From: JBBRGG01 sp038240875
GTDB lineage: Bacteria; Planctomycetota; Phycisphaerae; Phycisphaerales; UBA1924
Assembly: GCA_038240875.1 (NCBI GenBank)
Contig: JBBRGG010000087.1
Location: 1 to 13,273 of the forward strand
Reading direction: 5' to 3'
DNA: 13,273 nucleotides
A model generated the notes under the pieces. It was not told the DNA's origin. It saw nothing but the letters and a program-made list of their open reading frames with translations, and did not search any database. A program made the translations under genes and the position numbers. Of the stretch, positions 1-5,080 are shown one piece after another (within the stretch, counting starts at the first letter, position 1; each line of letters begins with the position of its first letter).

Positions 1-100
1 GCCGCCACTCTTTCCGCCTGTGCGGCCAGCACCACACCCGCTCAAGGCACTCGGAACGCACGACCAATGCGGCGGGTAGGATTCCTCGTGGCGGGTGAGG

Positions 101-130
101 TGCCGGAGAGGGCAGCAGCCCTCTCTGGCA
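101..130 (+). repeat. Strong 13-bp stem-loop with 4-base loop
   Basis: Bases 101-113 pair with 118-130 across the loop AGCA, all 13 positions paired. Twelve are Watson-Crick and one (105 with 126) is G-U if plus-strand RNA is made; on the minus strand that pair would be a C-A mismatch, so a plus-strand transcript fits better. No run of T follows on either strand, so a classical intrinsic terminator is not supported. It may be a terminator without a U-tract, an RNA-processing signal or a dispersed repeat. Confidence 0.6.
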
Positions 131-203
131 TGAGCGGCAGAGCACGCCAACGCGCTCGGAAGCGTGCCCGTGGTTGGTGTGTGCTCGCGTGGTTGAACTT
201 CCT

Positions 204-221
204 CCGCCCCTGCCGGGGCGG
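204..221. repeat. GC-rich 7-bp stem-loop
   Basis: CCGCCCC (204-210) and GGGGCGG (215-221) pair perfectly around the loop TGCC. No T-tract follows on either strand. It lies about 75 bases from the larger stem-loop at 101-130, so the two may belong to one structured element. Confidence 0.45.
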
Positions 222-240
222 GTCGGGCTGATTCCCGCTC

Positions 241-316
241 TCCACGAGTTGCGCTTCGCTTCACCCTTCCACTAGTTGCGCAACGCTCAGAGCAGCGTCG
301 CTCCACTAGTGGCTAC
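241..316. repeat. Imperfect direct repeats around CCACTAGT with an internal inverted repeat
   Basis: The sequence TCCACGAGTTGCGC at 241-254 recurs as TCCACTAGTTGCGC at 268-281, and a shorter copy TCCACTAGTGG lies at 302-312. The last copy holds the 10-base perfect palindrome CCACTAGTGG. Copies one and two also share a following CGCT or ACGCT. Between copies two and three, GCAACGCT (280-287) pairs with AGCGTCGC (294-301) around a 6-base loop; the one imperfect pair is a G-U wobble only on the minus strand. The element could be a dispersed genomic repeat, but only this locus is visible. Confidence 0.5.
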
Positions 317-459
317 AACCCGTCGCCTCGCCGGAGCGAAGAGGCATGAGCGGTCTGGCTACACATTGTTGCCACGGCTTGGCGAAGAGATTGGTGACGT
401 GCCTTTGGTCTTGGTCATTCGACATTGACGACACGAAGCACGGAGTGACACCCAGTACG

Positions 460-507
460 GAAAGGCACGTACACAGAAAGGCACGAACACATACAGGCAC
501 GAAGTAC
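460..507. repeat. Three tandem 16-base repeats containing GGCACG
   Basis: GAAAGGCACGTACACA (460-475) is followed directly by GAAAGGCACGAACACA (476-491) and a diverged third unit, TACAGGCACGAAGTAC (492-507). The first unit's GGCACGTAC (464-472) also has a perfect 9-base inverted copy, GTACGTGCC, at 504-512. The array lies just past the stop codon of the adenosyltransferase on the minus strand, so it probably sits in that gene's 3' untranslated region. Confidence 0.6.
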
Positions 508-512
508 GTGCC
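496..512 (-). terminator. Possible terminator hairpin of the adenosyltransferase gene
   Basis: GGCACG (496-501) and CGTGCC (507-512) form a perfect 6-bp stem with a 5-base loop. On the minus strand it begins 9 bases after the stop codon of the adenosyltransferase gene and is followed by TGTATGTGTT, which is T-rich but not an unbroken T-run. The position suits a terminator; the tail makes it a weak one. Confidence 0.35.
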
Positions 513-521
513 CTGCGTTAC

Positions 522-1112
522 TTACCGATTTGCCCCGGGGATCCAGAGGACGTCGTTCTTGCCATCAGAGTTGGCGATGCGGCAGAGGACGAAGAGAAGA
601 TCACTCAGGCGGTTTAAGTACCGGATCGCTTCAGCGTTGGTGTGGGCGGCGTCGGAGGTCAGGAGCGTCACGCCCAGACGTTCGGCACGGCGGACCACGG
701 TGCGAGCGACGTGAAGAGCAGCGGCGAGAGGTGAGCCGCCTGGGAGGACGAAGCTGGTGAGAGGCGCGAGGCGTTCGTTGAACTCGTCGATGGTTGTTTC
801 CAGGCGGGTAGTCTGTGATGAGATGATGCGGAGCGCTTTGCCGGGTTGTTCGTCGGCCGCGCGAGGCGTTGCGAGATCGGCGCCGACATCGAAGAGGTCG
901 TTCATCACGAGTGAGAGAACCTTGGCGATGGAAGCGTCGATGGGGTGGGCGGCGTGGCAATGAGTGGCGGCGACGCCGATGCACGCGTTGGCTTCGTCGA
1001 CTGTGCCATAGGCTTCGACGCGGATGTCGTCTTTAGGAACGCGTGCGCCGGTGGCAAGGCCTGTGGTGCCGTCGTCGCCGGTGCGAGTGTAAATTTTGTT
1101 GAGCTTGACCAT
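522..1112 (-). CDS. Cob(I)yrinic acid a,c-diamide adenosyltransferase, PduO type
   Basis: The enzyme moves the 5'-deoxyadenosyl group of ATP to cob(I)alamin, making the coenzyme form of vitamin B12; it acts in the cytoplasm, normally as a trimer. The 196-residue protein has the usual family length and the PduO hallmarks in order: the N-terminal ATP loop IYTRTGDDGTTGL (7-19), EAYGTVDEANACIG (33-46), the arginine-rich PGGSPLAAALHVARTVVRRAER (by its parts PGGSP at 124 and RTVVRRAER at 137-145), and NRLSDLLFVLCR (167-178). I chose the ATG at 1112 because it starts the conserved MVKLNKIYTR and has AAGGAA six bases upstream; an in-frame ATG at 1241 would add 43 residues of Pro/His-rich sequence unlike the family. 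The gene is divergent from recJ. No other cobalamin gene is nearby, so it may serve B12 salvage. No cobalamin riboswitch was recognised upstream. Confidence 0.95.
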   Translation of the reverse strand: MVKLNKIYTRTGDDGTTGLATGARVPKDDIRVEAYGTVDEANACIGVAATHCHAAHPIDASIAKVLSLVMNDLFDVGADLATPRAADEQPGKALRIISSQTTRLETTIDEFNERLAPLTSFVLPGGSPLAAALHVARTVVRRAERLGVTLLTSDAAHTNAEAIRYLNRLSDLLFVLCRIANSDGKNDVLWIPGANR

Positions 1113-1450
1113 GGCGTGTTCCTTAGGTGGGGTTGCGTGGGGGGGCATGCGTGAGGGCTTGCGTGGGGAGTTGTCGGCGAGTGTAGTGGTGGGGTAGGGG
1201 GCGTGGCGTTGGGCTGAGTGTGTGGATTGCTTGTCGGGCAAGCATGACGAGGATTGCTTGTCAGGTAATGTTTGTCAGGGTTAGCTGGGGTATTGGAATG
1301 CGCACGACGCCGAGGCGAGATGTGGAGTAGGCTTGGCGACGGGTTCGTGCGAGCTTGAAGTGGGGGAGTTGTGGTTGGGGAATGTGGCGCGGCGAAGGAC
1401 GAGCGGAGAACAGGGAAGTTCGGCGTGCGGAGCGAAGGATCGCGAGCAAA
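1113..1450. other. Divergent intergenic region between adenosyltransferase gene and recJ
   Basis: About 338 bases separate the two divergent start codons chosen here. The left part is strikingly G-rich on the plus strand (C-rich in the adenosyltransferase leader). The middle holds TTGCTTGTC-type repeats with a small hairpin. No convincing -35/-10 pair is visible: TTGTCA at 1258-1263 is followed after 17 bases by TTAGCT, a poor -10. The right end could be coding if recJ starts earlier, at TTG 1355 or ATG 1382. Confidence 0.5.
1224..1280. repeat. Direct repeats GGATTGCTTGTC with small hairpin
   Basis: GGATTGCTTGTCGG (1224-1237) recurs as GGATTGCTTGTCAGG (1251-1265), and a diverged third copy, GTTTGTCAGGG, occupies 1270-1280. 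The first copy overlaps a hairpin, TGCTTG (1228-1233) with CAAGCA (1239-1244), around the loop TCGGG. The spacings of the TTGTC cores are 27 and 14 bases. The position between two divergent genes would suit binding sites for a regulator, but no regulator is identifiable. Confidence 0.4.
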
Positions 1451-3427
1451 ATGAAGAAGATGTCGCCAAGTGTTGAGGTTGGAGCGTTGCTTACGGAGGC
1501 TGAGGTGCTGGTTCGCGCGATCGAGCCTACAGAGTCAGGAAGTGCGGACACGCGCGGAGGTGCGCGACTTCGCCCTAGCGATTTGCCACGCGGACTGACA
1601 AGTGTTTGGCAGCGGCGCGGCGGTAATGCCAACGGCTCTAAAGGCGAGAAGGACGCGAATGCGGGCGCAAACACAGACAACGGCATCGGTTCGCTGATTG
1701 GGCGTGTGATGCGGGCACGCGGGCTTGATGATGTGAATAGTGCAGATTTTTTGGAACCTTTGCTTACGCACATGCACGAGCCTTCGTTGATGCCTGGGAT
1801 GGATCGGGCGGCGGAGCGATTACTCAGGGCAGCGCGCGAGGGCGAGTCGATTGCGATCTATGGCGATTACGACGTCGATGGCGTGAGTGCGACGACAATT
1901 CTCTATCACGTGCTCAAGGCTATCGCGCCTGATGCGAAGTTGACAACGTATGTGCCACATCGTGTTGAAGAGGGATATGGGCTTAATTGTGAGGCAATTC
2001 GCGAGCTTGCGACGGGACTAGTAAGTGGCGCGGCAAGCAGCGGCATCGCGCATAGCGTCATCGTTTCGGTTGATTGTGGCGTGACAGCAGTTGAGCCGGC
2101 GCGGGTTGCGCGAGAGCTTGGCGTTGACCTCATTATTACCGATCATCACAACATGCCCGAGGCGGCGGCGGATGGTTCGCCTGGGTTGCCTGACGCGTAT
2201 GCGATCGTGCATCCAAGGCTCGGGACCGATGGGAGGGAGAATGGGCCGGGGACATATCCGTTTGGTGAGTTGTGCGGTGCGGGGGTTGCGTTTAAGCTCG
2301 CGTGGCGGCTGGCGACGATGGCGTCTGGCAGCAGCAAAGTTGCGCCCGCGCTTCGGCAGTTGCTTCTTGACATGCTCGCGCTGGCGTCGCTTGGAGTGGT
2401 CGCGGATGTGGTGCCTTTGCTTGGCGAAAATCGCGTGATGGCACGGCATGGGCTGCGGCGGATCAAGGGCTCGACGCTAGTTGGATTGCGTGCGCTCGTT
2501 GAAGCATCGGGTTTGTCTGGGGACAACGTTGATGCGGTGGATGTGGGGTTTAAGCTTGGGCCGCGGCTCAATGCGTGCGGGCGGATGGGGCACGCGAGCG
2601 AAGCGGTTGAACTCTTTACGACGGCGACGCCGGAGCGTGCGCAAGAGATCGCCGAAGGGTTGACGACGCTCAACACTAAACGCAGGTCAACCGAGGTTGC
2701 GATTCTAAAGCGAGCGGTAGAGATGGCGGAAGAAGCTGGGATGACTTTGCCTGGGCGTCGCGCAATTGTGCTTGCGCATCGAGATTGGCACGCGGGCGTG
2801 GTGGGGATTGTGTGCTCGCGGATGGTGGAGAAATTTCATAGGCCGACGATCTTGATGGCGGCGGGTGAAGGGGGCTGCCACGGGTCGGGACGATCGGTTG
2901 ATGGGTTTAGTTTGCATCGCGCGCTGGTGCGGTGCGCGGAGCATTTGGCTGGGTTTGGTGGGCACGATATGGCCGCGGGGGTTCGGGTGGCGCATGAGAA
3001 TGTCGCGCGGTTCGCCGAGGCGTTTATCGAGGTTGCGAACGAAGAGATCGGGGAGAGTGATCTGGTGTCGGTGTCGGAGTTTGATGTGGAGGGAAGGATT
3101 CAGGACATGTCATTGTCGCAGGTGCAAGCGTTGGAGCAGCTCGCGCCATTTGGTAGGTCGAACCCGTCGCCGATTGTGCGGCTTCGTGGCGTGCGTATTG
3201 AGACTCGCCCCGAAACCTTTGGCAAGTACAACAAGCACTTGTCGTTTCGCGTGAGCGAAGTGGGGAAGATCGCGCCGCAGCTTCGGCTGGTGGGGTGGAA
3301 CTGGGCGGGTCAGATTGATCGCGTGCCACGGGGCGCCAAGATCGAGGCGTTGATCAAGCCACGGGTATCGATCTTTGCGGGAAATGCGAATGTGGAAGGC
3401 GAGATCGTGGATGTGCTGGTTGAGTAG
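1451..3427 (+). CDS. recJ: Single-stranded-DNA-specific exonuclease RecJ
   Basis: RecJ degrades single-stranded DNA 5' to 3' with Mn2+ or Mg2+ and works in RecF-pathway recombination, mismatch repair and base-excision repair. The 658-residue protein has all expected parts: DHH-family motif I GDYDVDG (138-144) with its metal-binding aspartates, VSVDCG (205-210), the DHH motif in TDHHNMPE (230-237), ASLGVVADVVPL, LGPRLNACGRMGHA, the DHHA1 nucleic-acid signature GGCHGSGRS to GFGGHDMAAG (474-510), and the OB-fold segment with LEQLAPFGRSNP (561-572). The start is uncertain. ATG 1451 has GAAGGA at 1434-1439; alternatives are ATG 1460, ATG 1382 and TTG 1355, and the upstream codons encode Arg/Glu-rich sequence not typical of the family. 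A Gly/Asn/Lys-rich low-complexity insert lies at about residues 56-77. It is longer than the 577-residue E. coli protein. The gene ends convergent with the TPR lipoprotein gene, 147 bases away. Confidence 0.97.
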   Translation: MKKMSPSVEVGALLTEAEVLVRAIEPTESGSADTRGGARLRPSDLPRGLTSVWQRRGGNANGSKGEKDANAGANTDNGIGSLIGRVMRARGLDDVNSADFLEPLLTHMHEPSLMPGMDRAAERLLRAAREGESIAIYGDYDVDGVSATTILYHVLKAIAPDAKLTTYVPHRVEEGYGLNCEAIRELATGLVSGAASSGIAHSVIVSVDCGVTAVEPARVARELGVDLIITDHHNMPEAAADGSPGLPDAYAIVHPRLGTDGRENGPGTYPFGELCGAGVAFKLAWRLATMASGSSKVAPALRQLLLDMLALASLGVVADVVPLLGENRVMARHGLRRIKGSTLVGLRALVEASGLSGDNVDAVDVGFKLGPRLNACGRMGHASEAVELFTTATPERAQEIAEGLTTLNTKRRSTEVAILKRAVEMAEEAGMTLPGRRAIVLAHRDWHAGVVGIVCSRMVEKFHRPTILMAAGEGGCHGSGRSVDGFSLHRALVRCAEHLAGFGGHDMAAGVRVAHENVARFAEAFIEVANEEIGESDLVSVSEFDVEGRIQDMSLSQVQALEQLAPFGRSNPSPIVRLRGVRIETRPETFGKYNKHLSFRVSEVGKIAPQLRLVGWNWAGQIDRVPRGAKIEALIKPRVSIFAGNANVEGEIVDVLVE

Positions 3428-3486
3428 GTAAGGCTAGCAGAAAGGCCAATACTACATAGATCAAATGCCTTTCGTCGGCGGCGCGC

Positions 3487-3523
3487 GGCGACGCGAGCCC
3501 TGAACATAAAGAGCCCGCGTGCC
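3487..3523. terminator. Possible bidirectional hairpin between convergent genes
   Basis: GGCGACGCG (3487-3495, with base 3490 bulged) pairs with CGCGTGCC (3516-3523), eight pairs in all. The loop contains two copies of GAGCCC that overlap the arms. It sits in the 147-base gap between the convergent ends of recJ and the TPR lipoprotein gene, where a terminator is expected for both. There is no clear T-tract on either side and the loop is long, so support is mainly positional. Confidence 0.3.
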
Positions 3524-3574
3524 GGTACAAATACATTGAATACGTTCGATTGGCGAGCTCGTTAAGTAGCCGAG

Positions 3575-4909
3575 TCAGTTCGACGAACCGTTGCCCGAAG
3601 CCGCGTTGGTGATGACTGGATTGCCAATAAGATTTGTTGTCGGGTTTGTGGTTGGGTTTGTCGCATTCGCAGCCGTGGCCAGCGATTGCTGCATGCGGAC
3701 CGCAGGCTCATAGTTGGGCTGGATTTCGACCGCCTTGGCAAAGGCACGGCTTGCGGCGGCTTGGTTGCCTCGGTCGTTCAAGATCATTCCAAAGAGTGTG
3801 AGGCTTGCGGCGTCTGGCTTCATCGCGATGGCTTGTTCGATGCTGGCCTGCGCACCGGGAAGGTCGCTTATGCCGCGTTGAACTAGGGCGCGAAGGACGT
3901 AGCCTTCGGGCTGCTTGGGAGAGAGAGCAATCACGCGATTTGCAGCGGCACGAGCCCGGCCAAAGTCCCTGACTTCGACCGACACTTTCGCCAGCATTGA
4001 CCATGCTTCGATATCGTTGGCGCCTGCGTCGCTGCTGGTGGTTTCGATCAGGATCGTGCGAGCATCAACCACGCGCCCAAGCTCAACCAGGCAGCGTGCT
4101 CGCAAGATGCGTAGGTCGCGGCGGTCGGTAAGTTCTGGACGCCTGAGCAATTGCTGGAGGTTGGATTCGGCCTGACCAAATTCGCCTACCGCGATCTGCG
4201 TGCGCGAGAGGTCCTCGATGATCGTGGCATCATCTGGCGCGAGCAGGCGTGCTTCGCTAAAGAGCTGGACGGCAGCCTCTTTGTTGCCCTTCATCAGCTC
4301 GATATGGCCACGCAAATGGCGGATGCCTGGGTTGTGCTTGAATTGGCCGGAGCGAGCTTTAAGGAAGCTCTCGGCGCGCGCGATGTCGCGGGCGTCGATC
4401 ATGTTTTCGGCGGCGGCAATAGCATACTGCGCGTTGGTGGGTTGGAGGTTGGAAGCTCTTTCAAAGGCGAGGATCGCGGCGGGGGTGTCGTCGACACGCT
4501 CGGCGAGCAAGCCCTGGAAATATTGTACTTCGGCATCTTCAGGGCCAAGCTCTTGGGCTTTGGTAAAGGCTTCACTCGCGGCTTGCACGTTGCCCATTTC
4601 CATCATGATTCGGCCACGCAGCAACTGCGAGCGAACGACCTTGGAATTGAGTGAGATGGAATAGTCGCAGTGCCTGATTGCTTTGGGAAGATCGCCAGCA
4701 AGGAAGGCCTGAAGAGCCATCTGGTGTTCGGTGGCGGCCTTGAGGCCTTCCATCTTGACCTTGGCAGTTGAGACGCGTTCTTTGGTGTAGGTGCCTTGCG
4801 TGCCGCAGCCGCTGAGGGTCAGGAGCGCGATAGCGACGCACGAAGCAACTCTCGCGACACGAAGCGTGCGCGTAGCAGCGGAGAATGCGATAGCGCGAGG
4901 ATTGGCCAT
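3575..4909 (-). CDS. TPR-repeat lipoprotein, probable secretin partner
   Basis: The 444-residue protein begins with a basic, then hydrophobic, lipoprotein signal ending in the lipobox LSGC (32-35), so Cys35 should be lipidated and the rest exposed to the periplasm. Residues about 60-405 are tandem tetratricopeptide repeats; units such as RSQLLRGRIMMEMGNVQAAS, AEVQYFQGLLAERVDDTPAA and SLTLFGMILNDRGNQAAASR show the W/L-G-Y/A-F-A-P pattern. The last 35 residues are rich in Asn and Thr (TNPTTNLIGNP). Start ATG 4909 has a strong AAGGGAG six bases upstream. It lies 171 bases downstream of the secretin gene on the same strand. TPR lipoproteins such as PilF/PilW act as pilotins that help pilus secretins assemble; this protein is longer than those, so a pilotin-like or assembly-scaffold role is inference. 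It has no catalytic motifs. Other TPR lipoproteins serve cell-wall or export complexes. Confidence 0.88.
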   Translation of the reverse strand: MANPRAIAFSAATRTLRVARVASCVAIALLTLSGCGTQGTYTKERVSTAKVKMEGLKAATEHQMALQAFLAGDLPKAIRHCDYSISLNSKVVRSQLLRGRIMMEMGNVQAASEAFTKAQELGPEDAEVQYFQGLLAERVDDTPAAILAFERASNLQPTNAQYAIAAAENMIDARDIARAESFLKARSGQFKHNPGIRHLRGHIELMKGNKEAAVQLFSEARLLAPDDATIIEDLSRTQIAVGEFGQAESNLQQLLRRPELTDRRDLRILRARCLVELGRVVDARTILIETTSSDAGANDIEAWSMLAKVSVEVRDFGRARAAANRVIALSPKQPEGYVLRALVQRGISDLPGAQASIEQAIAMKPDAASLTLFGMILNDRGNQAAASRAFAKAVEIQPNYEPAVRMQQSLATAANATNPTTNPTTNLIGNPVITNAASGNGSSN

Positions 4910-4995
4910 GTTTGGCTCCCTTTCAATGAGGCGCGGTCTTGGGTTGTTGCGAGCGTGCCACCGAACGTGAACACAGGCGGCTCATTCGTGAAACA

Positions 4996-5021
4996 CCTTC
5001 GCACGGTGTCCCGTGCGAGGG
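4996..5021 (-). terminator. Strong hairpin between secretin and TPR lipoprotein genes
   Basis: TCGCACGG (4999-5006) and CCGTGCGA (5011-5018) form a perfect 8-bp stem with a 4-base loop, and two further G-C pairs (4996-5021, 4997-5020) lie beyond one mismatch on the minus strand. Read on the minus strand it is followed by AGGTGTTTC, with only three T in a row. It lies about 60 bases after the secretin stop and 87 before the lipoprotein start. It may be a leaky terminator or an mRNA-stability element setting the ratio of the two products. Confidence 0.45.
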
Positions 5022-5080
5022 CGTGGGTGGATCAAGAAAGGTCAGAACATACGAATGATCGGACCAAAGAGGTTGCTGAT

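Larger units (their letters stand above)
1..521. other. Gene-free region with inverted and direct repeats
   Basis: No open frame here resembles a known protein. The candidates are short, lack a convincing ribosome binding site and have low-complexity Arg/Pro/Ala-rich translations typical of out-of-frame GC-rich DNA. What can be seen is structure: a 13-bp stem-loop at 101-130, a 7-bp GC stem at 204-221, imperfect direct repeats at 241-316 with an 8-position inverted repeat at 280-301, and a 16-base tandem repeat at 460-507. No tRNA cloverleaf or known structural RNA was recognised. The left edge of the window may cut a larger element. Confidence 0.6.

Noticed and set aside
42..245. A 67-codon minus-strand frame near the left edge
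   Set aside because: Arg/Pro/Ala-rich translation spanning both strong stem-loops; no recognisable domain.
1..350. Insertion sequence or MITE end
   Set aside because: Inverted and direct repeats are present, but no transposase, no matched terminal repeats and no target-site duplication could be identified in the window.
346..714. A 122-codon plus-strand frame overlapping the end of the adenosyltransferase gene
   Set aside because: It is antisense to a clear gene for half its length, has no binding site and an Arg/Ser-rich translation.
1113..1260. Cobalamin riboswitch before the adenosyltransferase gene
   Set aside because: I could not find the B12-box type conserved core or the expected multi-stem fold; the region is mostly a C-rich leader with a small hairpin.
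4151..4664. Two long plus-strand frames within the TPR lipoprotein gene
   Set aside because: Both are antisense to a well-supported coding sequence with signal peptide and repeats; shadows of GC-rich coding DNA.
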